Assembly: GCA_963965975.1 (NCBI GenBank)
Contig: OZ014420.1
Span: 5,048,001-5,112,000, forward strand
DNA from: Xestospongia bergquistia
Lineage: Eukaryota > Porifera > Demospongiae > Haplosclerida > Petrosiidae
Direction: 5' to 3'
DNA: 64,000 nucleotides
In this document: positions 28,952 to 44,080 of the stretch, piece by piece
Layout of the letters: each line of letters opens with the position of its first letter
Numbering within the stretch: position 1 is the first letter of the stretch
Notes under the pieces: model-generated
Database searches by the model: none
Seen by the model: only the letters and a program-made list of their open reading frames with translations
What the model was told of the DNA's origin: nothing
Translations under genes and position numbers: made by a program

Positions 28952-30153
28952 GTGAGTATACACTATTAGTACTACTGTAGATTGGGAAATGTTTGCATTA
29001 CAAAAGTTTAATGTAAAAAATTAACATGTTAAAAAATTTCAGACACAAGAGGTGTATACGAAAAATTATTAATCCCTAAGTTTTGCTAAAAAAGAAATAC
29101 AAGGCTGCATTAACATCATGATAACTAGCATTTTTACCAATTTTAGTTCATATGCCTGAACTGTACAGCTGATAAGGTCCACATTTTCTTAATATGCTTT
29201 CATGGCCTTCCTAACTTTATCATTTGGCCAAGCAATTGCCTGTGGCTGTATATATGGAAGATGATAGAACCTTTGGATCATCTATAAGTTCCATATATCT
29301 CAAAAGAGCCATCTTAGTCATGCCTACACTCTCTACACTTTAAATACTTTCAACACCACCATGTAACATGTGCACTAGATACTGTAAATATTTTAATATG
29401 TAATAATATTAGTGTGTTTAATTTTCGTACATCGCTCAACATTCAAACTTTTTTTAAAGACGAAATTTTCCCAATCTACAGTATACAATCTAAATGTTAT
29501 CATTCATTATTTAACATATAGGATAACTTGGAAAGAGTCAATAATACATTGCTTCTATATATTGCCCACTAAAGTAGTCAAAAATTAATTAGTTTATCCT
29601 TTCTTTCTACTTGAACATAAAAGACTAGCTAAACACTTATTATAATTGATTAAATTCAGAGTAGCATACATGATACAGGTATAACACTTCTATTTTCATT
29701 AATACTGCTGTCAGTCTGAAAGTTTAAAGTACTTACATAAGTGCAATCCATTAAATTGCCTCTGTCAAAGTTGGTTCTAACACTTTGGTTTTTGAGATTT
29801 GTTGAAAACAGGAACAGGAAATAAAAAACAATACGTGACTCTTTGATGCTCAAAAACTGTGTTTTAATTCAGTGCTGAAATATATTCCATTTGTTTTGAC
29901 TTTGTATATTGATTCTCAACAACAAACTGTTTGTAAAAGAGTTAATTTTGATATCATTGGCTTCCTCTTATTCTTATATTTTTTATTTATGAAGTGATTT
30001 GCATTTCACAAGTATTCTTTTGACAGCTCTCCATATAATTTTATGCATATAGTCTACTGCAAGGAATTACTGTTTGCAAAGTCAATATGAATGGAATATA
30101 ATACAGATAATTCCATACAATAACTTGTTAACATTTCTGGTATATTTCTTTAG

Positions 30154-30465
30154 TTCCAGTTCCAGTTGTATCACTCAATGATATATCAGTTATTGCTGGA
30201 AATACAGCTACTTTTACATGTACTATCACAGTGTCTAACTTAGTTGATGACAACGGTCTCTCATTGGCTAGTACTAGTTTGAATCCATCTGGTACTAAGG
30301 GTTCAGTATCAAAAACTGGTCGTGTCTTTACTGTACCATATACTATATCTAATGTCAATACTGGTAATGCTGGAGTGTATACCTGTCAGGCTATAGTACA
30401 ACATAGTGATAGTAACATACTGACATCAGATGCTGGTAGTGATACTGGAACTCTCTCTGTTAAAA
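30154..30465 (+). CDS. Ig domain exon, array copy 20
   Basis: It has Val31, Gly35 and Gly71. Confidence 0.95.
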
Positions 30466-31664
30466 GTGAGTATACACTATTAGTACTACTGTAGATTGGG
30501 AAATGTTTGCATTACAAAAGTTTAATGTAAAAAATTAACATGTTAAAAAATTTCAGACACAAGAGGTGTATACGAAAAATTATTAATCCCTAAGTTTTGC
30601 TAAAAAAGAAATACAAGGCTGCATTAACATCATGATAACTAGCATTTTACCAATTTTAGTTCATATGCCTGAACTGTACAGCTGATAAGGTCCACATTTT
30701 CTTGACATGCTTTCATGGCCTTCCTAACTTTATCATTTGGCCAAGCAATTGCCTGTGGCTGTATGGAAGATGATAGAACCTTTGTATCATCTATAAGTTC
30801 CATATATCTCAGAAGAGCTACTATAGTCATGCCTACACTCTCTACACTTTAAATACTTTCAACACCACCATGTAACATGTGCACTACATACTGTAAATAT
30901 TTTAATATGTAATAATATTAGTGTGTTTAATTTTCGTACATCACTCAACATTCAAACTTTTTTTAACGACTAAATTTTCCCAATCTACAGTATACAATCT
31001 AAATGTTATCATTTATTATTTAACATATAGGATAACTCAGAAAGAGTCAATAATACATTGCTTCTATATATTGCCCATTAAAGTAGTCAAAAAGTAATTA
31101 GTTTATCCTTTCTTTCTTCTTGAACATAAAAGATTAGCTAAACACTTATTATAATTGATTAAATTCAGAGTAGAATACATGATACAGGTATAACACTTCT
31201 ATTTTCATTAATACTGCTGTCAGTCTGAAAGTTTAGAGTACTTACATAAGTGCAATCCATTAAATTGCCTCTGTCAAAGTTGGTTCTAACACTTTGGTTT
31301 TTGAGATTTGATGAAAACAGGAACAGGAAATAAAAAACAATATGTGACTCTTTGATGCTCAAAAACTGTGTTTTAATTCAGTGCTGAAGTATATTCCATT
31401 TGTTTTGACTTTGTATATTGATTCTCAACAACAAACTGTTTGTAAAAAAGAGTTAATTTTGATATCATTGGCTTCCTCTTATTCTTATATTTTTTATTTA
31501 TGAAGTGATTTGCATTTCACAAGTATTCTTTTGACAGCTCTCCATATAATTTTATGCATATAGTCTACTGCAAGGAATTACTGTTTGCAAAGTCAATATG
31601 AATGGAATATAATACAGATAATTCCATACAATAACTTGTTAACATTTCTGGTATATTTCTTTAG

Positions 31665-31976
31665 TTCCAGTTCCAGTTGTATCACTCAATGATATATCAG
31701 TTATTGCTGGAAATACAGCTACTTTTACATGTACTATCACAGTGTCTAACTTAGTTGATGACAACGGTCTCTCATTGGCTAGTACTAGTTTGAATCCATC
31801 TGGTACTAAGGGTTCAGTATCAAAAACTGGTCGTGTCTTTACTGTACCATATACTATATCTAATGTCAATACTAGTAATGCTGGAGTGTATTCCTGTCAG
31901 GCTATAGTACAACATAGTGATAGTAACATACTGACATCAGATGCTGGTAGTGATACTGGAACTCTCTCTGTTAAAA
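31665..31976 (+). CDS. Ig domain exon, array copy 21
   Basis: It has Val31, Gly35 and Ser71. Ser77 replaces Thr just before Cys78 and is unique to this copy. Confidence 0.95.
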
Positions 31977-33177
31977 GTGAGTATACACTATTAGTACTAC
32001 TGTAGATTGGGAAATGTTTGCATTACAAAAGTTTAATGTAAAAAATTAACATGTTAAAAAATTTCAGACACAAGAGGTGTATACGAAAAATTATTAATCC
32101 CTAAGTTTTGCTAAAAAAGAAATACAAGGCTGCATTAACATCATGATATCTAGCATTTTACCAATTTTAGTTCATATGCCTGAACTGTGCAGCTGATAAG
32201 GTCCACATTTTCTTGACATGCTTTCATGGCCTTCCTAACTTTATCATTTGGCCAAGCAATTGCCTGTGGCTGTATATATGGAAGATGATAGAACCTTTGG
32301 ATCATCTATAAGTTCCATATATCTCAGAAGAGCCATCTTAGTCATGCCCACACTCTCTACACTTTAAATACTTTCAACACCACCATGTAACATGTGCACT
32401 ACATACTGTAAATATTTTAATATGTAATAATATTAGTGTGTTTAATTTTCGTACATCGCTCAACATTCAAAATTTTTTAAGACGAAATTTTCCCAATCTA
32501 CAGTATACAATCTAAATGTTATCATTTATTATTTAATATATAGGATAACTTAGAAAGAGTTAATAATACATTGCTTCTAAATATTTTCCACTAAAGTAGT
32601 CAAAAATTAATTAGTTTAACCTTTCTTTCTTCTTGAACATAAAAGACTAGCTAAATACTTATTATAAATGATTTAATTCAGAGTAGCATACATAATACAG
32701 GTATAACACTTCTATTTTCATTAATACTGCTGTCAGTCTGAAAGTTTAGAGTACTTACATAAGTGCAATCCATTAAATTGCCTCTGTCAAAGTTGGTTCT
32801 AACACTTTGGTTTTTGAGATTTGATGAAAACAGGAACAGGAAATAAAAAACAATATGTGACTCTTTGATGCTCAAAAACTGTGTTTTAATTCAGTGTTGA
32901 AGTATATTCCATTTGTTTTGACTTTGTATATTGATTCTCAACAACAAACTGTTTGTAAAAAAGAGTTAATTTTGATATCATTGGCTTCCTCTTATTCTTA
33001 TATTTTTTATTTATGAAGTGATTTGCATTTCACAAGTATTCTTTTGACAGCTCTCCATATAATTTTATGCATATAGTCTACTGCAAGGAATTACTGTTTG
33101 CAAAGTCAATATGAATGGAATATAATACAGATAATTCCATACAATAACTTGTTAACATTTCTGGTATATTTCTTTAG

Positions 33178-33489
33178 TTCCAGTTCCAGTTGTATCACTC
33201 AATGATATATCAGTTATTGCTGGAAATACAGCTACTTTTACATGTACTATCACAGTGTCTAACTTAGTTGATGACAACGGTCTCTCATTGGCTAGTACCA
33301 GTTTGAATCCATCTGGTACTAAGGGTTCAGTATCAAAAACTGGTCGTGTCTTTACTGTACCATATACTATATCTAATGTCAATACTGGTAATGCTGGAGT
33401 GTATACCTGTCAGGCTATAGTACAACATAGTGATAGTAACATACTGACATCAGATGCTGGTAGTGATACTGGAACTCTCTCTGTTAAAA
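33178..33489 (+). CDS. Ig domain exon, array copy 22
   Basis: It has Val31, Gly35 and Gly71. Confidence 0.95.
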
Positions 33490-34688
33490 GTGAGTATACA
33501 CTATTAGTACTACTGTAGATTGGGAAATGTTTGCATTACAAAAGTTTAATGTAAAAAATTAACATGTTAAAAAATTTCAGACACAAGAGGTGTATACGAA
33601 AAATTATTAATCCCTAAGTTTTGCTAAAAAAGAAATACAAGGCTGCATTAACATCATGATAACTAGCATTTTACCAATTTTAGTTCATATGCCTGAACTG
33701 TGCAGCTGATAAGGTCCACATTTTCTTGACATGCTTTCATGGCCTTCCTAACTTTATCATTTGGCTAAGCAATTGCCTGTGGCTGTATGGAAGATGATAG
33801 AACCTTTGTATCATCTATAAGTTCCATATATCTCAGAAGAGCCATCTTAGTCATGCCTACACTCTCTACACTTTAAATACTTTCAACACCACCATGTAAC
33901 ATGTGCACTACATACTGTAAATATTTTAATATGTAATAATATTAGTGTGTTTAATTTTTGTACATCACTCAACATTCAAACTTTTTTTAACGACTAAATT
34001 TTCCCAATCTACAGTATACAATCTAAATGTTATCATTTATTATTTAATATATAGGATAACTCAGAAAGAGTCAATAATACATTGCTTCTATATATTGCCC
34101 ACTAAAGTAGTCAAAAACTAATTAGTTTATCCTTTCTTTCTTCTTGAACATAAAAGATTAGCTAAACACTTATTATAATTGATTAAATTCAGAGTAGCAT
34201 ACATGATACAGGTATAACACTTCTATTTTCATTAATACTGCTGTCAGTCTGAAAGTTTAGAGTACTTACATAAGTGCAATCCATTAAATTGCCTCTGTCA
34301 AAGTTGGTTCTAACACTTTGGTTTTTGAGATTTGATGAAAACAGGAACAGGAAATAAAAAACAATATGTGACTCTTTGATGCTCAAAAACTGTGTTTTAA
34401 TTCAGTGTTGAAGTATATTCCATTTGTTTTGACTTTGTATATTGATTCTCAACAACAAACTGTTTGTAAAAAAGAGTTAATTTTGATATCATTGGCTTCC
34501 TCTTATTCTTATATTTTTTATTTATGAAGTGATTTGCATTTCACAAGTATTCTTTTGACAGCTCTCCATATAATTTTATGCATATAGTCTACTGCAAGGA
34601 ATTACTGTTTGCAAAGTCAATATGAATGGAATATAATACAGATAATTCCATACAATAACTTCTTAACATTTCTGGTATATTTCTTTAG

Positions 34689-35000
34689 TTCCAGTTCCAG
34701 TTGTATCACTCAATGATATATCAGTTATTGCTGGAAATACAGCTACTTTTACATGTACTATCACAGTGTCTAACTTATTTGATGACAACAGTCTCTCATT
34801 GGCTAGTACTAGTTTGAATCCATCTGGTACTAAGGGTTCAGTATCAAAAACTGGTCGTGTCTTTACTGTACCATATACTATATCTAATGTCAATACTAGT
34901 AATGCTGGAGTGTATACCTGTCAGGCTATAGTACAACATAGTGATAGTAACATACTGACATCAGATGCTGGTAGTGATACTGGAACTCTCTCTGTTAAAA
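34689..35000 (+). CDS. Ig domain exon, array copy 23
   Basis: It has Phe31, Ser35 and Ser71. The sequence before its acceptor has an acttcttaac variant shared only with copy 36. Confidence 0.95.
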
Positions 35001-36202
35001 GTGAGTATACACTATTAGTACTACTGTAGATTGGGAAATGTTTGCATTACAAAAGTTTAATGTAAAAAATTAACATGTTAAAAAATTTCAGACACAAGAG
35101 GTGTATACGAAAAATTATAAATCCCTAAGTTTTGCTAAAAAAGAAATACAAGGCTGCATTAACATCATGATAACTAGCATTTTTACCAATTTTAGTTCAT
35201 ATGCCTGAACTGTACAGCTGATAAGGTCCACATTTTCTTGATATGCTTTCATGGCCTTCCTAACTTTATCATTTGGCCAAGCAATTGCCTGTGGCTTTAT
35301 ATATGGAAGATGATAGAACCTTTGGATCATCTATAAGTTCCATATATCTCAAAAGAGCCATCTTAGTCATGCCTACACTCTCTACACTTTAAATACTTTC
35401 AACACCACCATGTAACATGTGCACTACATACTGTAAATATTTTAATATGTAATAATATTAGTGTGTTTAATTTTCGTACATCGCTCAACATTCAAACTTT
35501 TTTTAAAGACGAAATTTTCCTAATCTACAGTATACAATCTAAATGTTATCATTTATTATTTAATATATAAGATAACTTGGAAAGAGTCAATAATACATTG
35601 CTTCTAAATATTGTCCACTAAAGTAGTCAAAAATTAATTAGTTTATCCTTTCTTTCTACTTGAACATAAAAGACTAGCTAAACACTTATTATAATTGATT
35701 GAATTCAGAGTAGCATACATGATACAGGTATAACACTTCTATTTTCATTAATACTGCTGTCAGTCTGAAAGTTTAGAGTACTTACATAAGTGCAATCCAT
35801 TAAATTGCCTCTGTCAAAGTTGGTTCTAACACTTTGGTTTTTGAGATTTGATGAAAACAGGAACAGGAAATAAAAAACAATATGTGACTCTTTGATGCTC
35901 AAAAACTGTGTTTTAATTCAGTGCTGAAGTATATTCCATTTGTTTTGACTTTGTATATTGATTCTCAACAACAAACTGTTTGTAAAAGAGTTAATTTTGA
36001 TATCATTGGCTTCCTCTTATTCTTATATTTTTTATTTATGAAGTGATTTGCATTTCACAAGTATTCTTTTGACAGCTCTCCATATAATTTTATGCATATA
36101 GTCTACTGCAAGGAATTACTGTTTGCAAAGTCAATATGAATGGAATATAATACAGATAATTCCATACTGTAACTTGTTAACATTTCTGGTATATTTCTTT
36201 AG

Positions 36203-36514
36203 TTCCAGTTCCAGTTGTATCACTCAATGATATATCAGTTATTGCTGGAAATACAGCTACTTTTACATGTACTATCACAGTGTCTAACTTAGTTGATGAC
36301 AACGGTCTCTCATTGGCTAGTACTAGTTTGAATCCATCTGGTACTAAGGGTTCAGTATCAAAAACTGGTCGTGTCTTTACTGTACCATATACTATATCTA
36401 ATGTCAATACTAGTAATGCTGGAGTGTATACCTGTCAGGCTATAGTACAACATAGTGATAGTAACATACTGACATCAGATGCTGGTAGTGATACTGGAAC
36501 TCTCTCTGTTAAAA
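36203..36514 (+). CDS. Ig domain exon, array copy 24
   Basis: It has Val31, Gly35 and Ser71. The intron before it carries a catactgtaac variant shared only with copy 34, ten units away. Confidence 0.95.
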
Positions 36515-37713
36515 GTGAGTATACACTATTAGTACTACTGTAGATTGGGAAATGTTTGCATTACAAAAGTTTAATGTAAAAAATTAACATGTTAAAAAAT
36601 TTCAGACACAAGAGGTGTATACGAAAAATTATTAATCCCTAAATTTTGCTAAAAAAGAAATACAAGGCTGCATTAACATCATGATAACTAGCATTTTACC
36701 AATTTTAGTTCATATGCCTGAACTGTGCAGCTGATAAGGTCCACATTTTCTTGACATGCTTTCATGGCCTTCCTTACTTTATCATTTGGCCAAGCAATTG
36801 CCTGTGGCTGTATGGAAGATGATAGAACCTTTGTATCATCTATAAGTTCCATATATCTCAGAAGAGCTACCTTAGTCATGCCTACACTCTCTACACTTTA
36901 AATACTTTCAACACCACCATGTAACATGTACACTACATACTGTAAATATTTTAATATGTAATAATATTAGTGTGTTTAATTTTCGTACATCACTCAACAT
37001 TCAAACTTTTTTTAACGAAGAAATTTTCCCAATCTACAGTATACAATCTAAATGTTATCATTTATTATTTAACATATAGGATAACTCAGAAAGAGTCAAT
37101 AATACATTGCTTCTATATATTGCCCACTAAAGTAGTCAAAAACTAATTAGTTTATCCTTTCTTTCTTCTTGAACATAAAAGATTAGCTAAACACTTATTA
37201 TAATTGATTAAATTCAGAGTAGCATACATGATACAGGTATAACACTTCTATTTTCATTAATACTGCTGTCAGTCTGAAAGTTTAGAGTACTTACATAAGT
37301 GCAATCCATTAAATTGCCTCTGTCAAAGTTGGTTCTAACACTTTGGTTTTTTAAGATTTGATGAAAACAGGAACAGGATATAAAAAACAATATGTGACTC
37401 TTTGATGCTCAAAAACTGTGTTTTAATTCAGTGCTGAAGTATATTCCATTTCTTTTGACTTTGTATATTGATTCTCAACAACAAACTGTTTGTAAAAAGA
37501 GTTAATTTTGATATCATTGGCTTCTTCTTATTCTTATATTTTTTATTTATGAAGTGATTTGCATTTCACAAGTATTCTTTTGACAGCTCTCCATATAATT
37601 TTATGCATATAGTCTACTGCAAGGAATTACTGTTTGCAAAGTCAATATGAATGGAATATAATACAGATAATTCCATACAATAACTTGTTAACATTTCTGG
37701 TATATTTCTTTAG

Positions 37714-38025
37714 TTCCAGTTCCAGTTGTATCACTCAATGATATATCAGTTATTGCTGGAAATACAGCTACTTTTACATGTACTATCACAGTGTCTAACT
37801 TAGTTGATGACAATGGTCTCGCATTGGCTAGTACTAGTTTGAATCCATCTGGTACTAAGGGTTCAGTATCAAAAACTGGTCGTGTCTTTACTGTACCATA
37901 TACTATATCTAATGTCAGTACTGGTAATGCTGGAGTGTATACCTGTCAGGCTATAGTACAACATAGTGATAGTAACATACTGACATCAGATGCTGGTAGT
38001 GATACTGGAACTCTCTCTGTTAAAA
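37714..38025 (+). CDS. Ig domain exon, array copy 25
   Basis: It has Val31, Gly35 and Gly71. Ala37 is shared only with copy 35. Ser69 replaces Asn, so both ends of the sequon are changed. Confidence 0.95.
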
Positions 38026-39228
38026 GTGAGTATACACTATTAGTACTACTGTAGATTGGGAAATGTTTGCATTACAAAAGTTTAATGTAAAAAATTAACA
38101 TGTTAAAAAATTTCAGACACAAGAGGTGTATACGAAAAATTATAAATCCCTAAGTTTTGCTAAAAAAGAAATACAAGGCTGCATTAACATCATGATAACT
38201 AGCATTTTACCAATTTTAGTTCATATGCCTGAACTGTGCAGCTGATAAGGTCCACATTTTCTTGACATGCTTTCATGGCCTTCCTAACTTTATCATTTGG
38301 CCAAGCAATTGCCTGTGGCTGTATATATGGAAGATGATAGAACCTTTGGATCATCTATAAGTTCCATATATCTCAGAAGAGCCATCTTAGTCATGCCCAC
38401 ACTCTCTACACTTTAAATACTTTCAACACCACCATGTAACATGTGCACTACATACTGTAAATATTTTAATATGTAATAATATTAGTGTGTTTAATTTTCG
38501 TACATCGCTCAACATTCAAACTTTTTTTAAAGACGAAATTTTCCCAATCTACAGTATACAATCTAAATGTTATCATTTATTATTTAATATACAGGGTAAC
38601 TTAGAAAGAGTTAATAATACATTGCTTTTAAATATTGTCCACTAAAGTAGTCAAAAATTAATTAGTTTATCCTTTCTTTCTACTTGAACATAAAAGATTA
38701 GCTAAACACTTATTATAAATGATTAAATTCAGAGTAGCATACATGATACAGGTATAACACTTCTATTTTCATTAATACTGCTGTCAGTCTGAAAGTTTAG
38801 AGTACTTACATAAGTGCAATCCATTAAATTGCCTCTGTCAAAGTTGGTTCTAACACTTTGGTTTTTGAGATTTGATGAAAACAGGAACAGGAAATAAAAA
38901 ACAATATGTGACTCTTTGATGCTCAAAAACTGTGTTTTAATTCAGTGCTGAAGTATACTCCATTTGTTTTGACTTTGTATATTGATTCTCAACAACAAAC
39001 TGTTTGTAAAAAAGAGTTAATTTTGATATCATTGGCTTCCTCTTATTCTTATATTTTTTATTTATGAAGTGATTTGCATTTCACAAGTATTCTTTTGACA
39101 GCTCTCCATATAATTTTATGCATATAGTCTACTGCAAGGAATTACTGTTTGCAAAGTCAATATGAATGGAATATAATACAGATAATTCCATACAATAACT
39201 TGTTAACATTTCTGGTATATTTCTTTAG

Positions 39229-39540
39229 TTCCAGTTCCAGTTGTATCACTCAATGATATATCAGTTATTGCTGGAAATACAGCTACTTTTACATGTACTA
39301 TCACAGTGTCTAACTTAGTTGATGACAACAGTCTCTCATTGGCTAGTACTAGTTTGAATCCATCTGGTACTAAGGGTTCAGTATCAAAAACTGGTCGTGT
39401 CTTTACTGTACCATATACTATATCTAATGTCAATACTGGTAATGCTGGAGTGTATACCTGTCAGGCTATAGTACAACATAGTGATAGTAACATACTGACA
39501 TCAGATGCTGGTAGTGATACTGGAACTCTCTCTGTTAAAA
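39229..39540 (+). CDS. Ig domain exon, array copy 26
   Basis: It has Val31, Ser35 and Gly71. Confidence 0.95.
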
Positions 39541-40739
39541 GTGAGTATACACTATTAGTACTACTGTAGATTGGGAAATGTTTGCATTACAAAAGTTTAA
39601 TGTAAAAAATTAACATGTTAAAAAATTTCAGACACAAGAGGTGTATACGAAAAATTATTAATCCCTAAGTTTTGCTAAAAAAGAAATACAAGGCTGCATT
39701 AACATCATGATAACTAGCATTTTACCAATTTTAGTTCATATGCCTGAACTGTGCAGCTGATAAGGTCCACATTTTCTTGACATGCTTTCATGGCCTTCCT
39801 AACTTTATCATTTGGCTAAGCAATTGCCTGTGGCTGTATTGAAGATGATAGAACCTTTGTATCATCTATAAGTTCCATATATCTCAGAAGAGCCATCTTA
39901 GTCATGCCTACACTCTCTACACTTTAAATACTTTCAACACCACCATGTAACATGTGCACTACATACTGTAAATATTTTAATATGTAATAATATTAGTGTG
40001 TTTAATTTTCGTACATCACTCAACTTTCAAACTTTTTTTAACGACGAAATTTTCCCAATCTACAGTATACAATCTAAATGTTATCATTTATTATTTAATA
40101 TATAGGGTAACTTAGAAAGAGTCAATAATACATTGCTTCTATATATTGTCCACTAAAGTAGTCAAAAATTAATTAGTTTATCCTTTCTTTCTTCTTGAAC
40201 ATAAAAGACTAGCTAAACACTTATTATAATTGATTAAATTCAGAGTAGCATACATAATACAGGTATAACACTTCTATTTTCATTAATACTGCTGTCAGTT
40301 TGAAAGTTTAGAGTACTTACATAAGTGCAATCCATTAAATTGCCTCTGTCAAAGTTGGTTCTAACACTTTGGTTTTTGAGATTTGATGAAAACAGGAACA
40401 GGAAATAAAAAACAATATGTGACTCTTTGATGCTCAAAAACTGTGTTTTAATTCAGTGTTGAAGTATATTCCATTTGTTTTGACTTTGTATATTGATTCT
40501 CAACAACAAACTGTTTGTAAAAAAGAGTTAATTTTGATATCATTGGCTTCCTCTTATTCTTATATTTTTTATTTATGAAGTGATTTGCATTTCACAAGTA
40601 TTCTTTTGACAGCTCTCCATATAATTTTATGCATATAGTCTACTGCAAGGAATTATTGTTTGCAAAGTCAATATGAATGGAATATAATACAGATAATTCC
40701 ATACAATAACTTGTTAACATTTCTGGTATATTTCTTTAG

Positions 40740-41051
40740 TTCCAGTTCCAGTTGTATCACTCAACGATATATCAGCTATTGCTGGAAATACAGCTACTTT
40801 TACATGTACTATCACAGTGTCTAACTTATTTGATGACAACAGTCTCTCATTGGCTAGTACTAGTTTGAATCCATCTGGTACTAAGGGTTCAGTATCAAAA
40901 ACTGGTCGTGTCTTTACTGTACCATATACTATATCTAATGTCAATACTAGTAATGCTGGAGTGTATACCTGTCAGGCTATAGTACAACATAGTGATAGTA
41001 ACATACTGACATCAGATGCTGGTAGTGATACTGGAACTCTCTCTGTTAAAA
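40740..41051 (+). CDS. Ig domain exon, array copy 27
   Basis: It has Phe31, Ser35 and Ser71, with Ala13 as in copy 1. Confidence 0.95.
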
Positions 41052-42255
41052 GTGAGTATACACTATTAGTACTACTGTAGATTGGGAAATGTTTGCATTA
41101 CAAAAGTTTAATGTAAAAAATTAACATGTTAAAAAATTTCAGACACAAGAGGTGTATACGAAAAATTATTAATCCCTAAGTTTTGCTAAAAAAGAAATAC
41201 AAGGCTGCATTAACATCATGATAACTAGCATTTTACCAATTTTAGTTCATATGCCTGAACTGTACAGCTGATAAGGTCCACATTTTCTTGATATGCTTTC
41301 ATGGCCTTCCTAACTTTATCATTTCGCCAAGCAATTGCCTGTGGCTGTATATATGGAAGATGATAGGACCTTTGGATCATCTATAAGTTCCATATATCTC
41401 AAAAGAGCCATTCTTAGTCATGCATACACTCTCTACACTTTAAATACTTTCAACACCACCATGTAACATGTGCACTACATACTGTAAATATTTTAATATG
41501 TAATAATATTAGTGTGTTTAATTTTCGTACATCGCTCAACATTCAAACTTTTTTTAACGAATAAATTTTCCCAATCTACAGTATACAATCTAAATGTTAT
41601 CATTTATTATTAAACATATAGGATAACTTGGAAAGAGTCAATAATACATTGCTTCTAAATATTGTCCACTAAAGTAGTCAAAAATTAATTAGTTTATCCT
41701 TTCTTTCTACTTGAACATAAAAGACTAGCTAAACACTTATTATAATTGATTAAATTCAGAGTAGCATACATGATACAGGTATAACACTTCTATTTTCATT
41801 AATACTGCTGTCAGTCTGAAAGTTTAGAGTACTTACATAAGTGCAATCCATTAAATTGCCTCTGTCAAAGTTGGTTCTAACACTTTGGTTTTTGAGATTT
41901 GATGAAAACAGGAACAGGAAATAAAAAACAATATGTGACTCTTTGATGCTCAAAAACTGTGTTTTAATTCAGTGCTGAAGTATATTCCATTTGTTTTGAC
42001 TTTGTATATTGATTCTCAACAACAAACTGTTTGTAAAAAAGAGTTAATTTTGATATCATTGGCTTCCTCTTATTCTTATATTTTTTATTTATGAAGTGAT
42101 TTGCATTTCACAAGTATTCTTTTGACAGCTCTCCATATAATTTTATGCATATAGTCTACTGCAAGGAATTACTGTTTGCAAAGTCAATATGAATGGAATA
42201 TAATACAGATAATTCCATACAATAACTTGTTAACATTTCTGGTATATTTCTTTAG

Positions 42256-42567
42256 TTCCAGTTCCAGTTGTATCACTCAATGATATATTAGTTATTGCTG
42301 GAAATACAGCTACTTTTACATGTACTATCACAGTGTCTAACTTAGTTGATGACAACGGTCTCTCATTGGCTAGTACTAGTTTGAATCCATCTGGTACTAA
42401 GGGTTCAGTATCAAAAACTGGTCGTGTCTTTACTGTACCATATACTATATCTAATGTCAATACTGGTAATGCTGGAGTGTATACCTGTCAGGCTATAGTA
42501 CAACATAGTGATAGTAACATACTGACATCAGATGCTGGTAGTGATACTGGAACTCTCTCTGTTAAAA
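42256..42567 (+). CDS. Ig domain exon, array copy 28
   Basis: It has Val31, Gly35 and Gly71. Leu12 replaces Ser and is unique. Confidence 0.95.
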
Positions 42568-43768
42568 GTGAGTATACACTATTAGTACTACTGTAGATTG
42601 GGAAATGTTTGCATTACAAAAGTTTAATGTAAAAAATTAACATGTTAAAAAATTTCAGACACAAGAGGTGTATACGAAAAATTATTAATCCCTAAGTTTT
42701 GCTAAAAAAGAAATACAAGGCTGCATTAACATCATGATATCTAGCATTTTACCAATTTTAGTTCATATGCCTGAACTGTGCAGCTGATAAGGTCCACATT
42801 TTCTTGACATGCTTTCATGGCCTTCCTAACTTTATCATTTGGCCAAGCAATTGCCTGTGGCTGTATATATGGAAGATGATAGAACCTTTGGATCATCTAT
42901 AAGTTCCATATATCTCAGAAGAGCCATCTTAGTCATGCCCACACTCTCTACACTTTAAATACTTTCAACACCACCATGTAACATGTGCACTACATACTGT
43001 AAATATTTTAATATGTAATAATATTAGTGTGTTTAATTTTCATACATCGCTCAACATTCAAACTTTTTTTAACGACGAAATTTTCCCAATCTACAGTATA
43101 CAATCTAAATGTTATCATTTATTATTTAATATATAGGATAACTTAGAAAGAGTTAATAATACATTGCTTCTAAATATTTTCCACTAAAGTAGTCAAAAAT
43201 TAATTAGTTTATCCTTTCTTTCTTCTTGAACATAAAAGACTAGCTAATTACTTATTATAATTGATTAAATTCAGAGTAGCATACATAATACAGGTATAAC
43301 ACTTCTATTTTCATTAATACTGCTGTCAGTCTGAAAGTTTAGAGTACTTACATAAGTGCAATCCATTAAATTGCCTCTGTCAAAGTTGGTTCTAACACTT
43401 TGGTTTTTGAGATTTGATGATAACAGGAACAGGAAATAAAAAACAATATGTGACTCTTTGATGCTCAAAAACTGTGTTTTAATTCAGTGCTGAAGTATAT
43501 TCCATTTGTTTTGACTTTGTATATTGATTCTCAACAACAAACTGTTTGTAAAAGAGTTAATTTTGATATCATTGGCTTCCTCTTGTTCTTATATTTTTTA
43601 TTTATGAAGTGATTTGCATTTCACAAGTATTCTTTTGACAGCTCTCCATATAATTTTATGCATATAGTCTACTGCAAGGAATTACTGTTTGCAAAGTCAA
43701 TATGAATGGAATATAATACAGATAATTCCATACAATAACTTGTTAACATTTCTGGTGTATTTCTTTAG

Positions 43769-44080
43769 TTCCAGTTCCAGTTGTATCACTCAATGATATA
43801 TCAGTTATTGCTGGAAATACAGCTACTTTTACATGTACTATCACAGTGTCTAACTTAGTTGATGACAACGGTCTCTCATTGGCTAGTACCAGTTTGAATC
43901 CATCTGGTACTAAGGGTTCAGTATCAAAAACTGGTCGTGTCTTTACTGTACCATATACTATATCTAATGTCAATACTGGTAATGCTGGAGTGTATACCTG
44001 TCAGGCTATAGTACAACATAGTGATAGTAACATACTGACATCAGATGCTGGTAGTGATACTGGAACTCTCTCTGTTAAAA
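43769..44080 (+). CDS. Ig domain exon, array copy 29
   Basis: It has Val31, Gly35 and Gly71. The acceptor stretch carries one G in its T-rich run (ctggtgtatt), which could slightly weaken splicing. Confidence 0.95.
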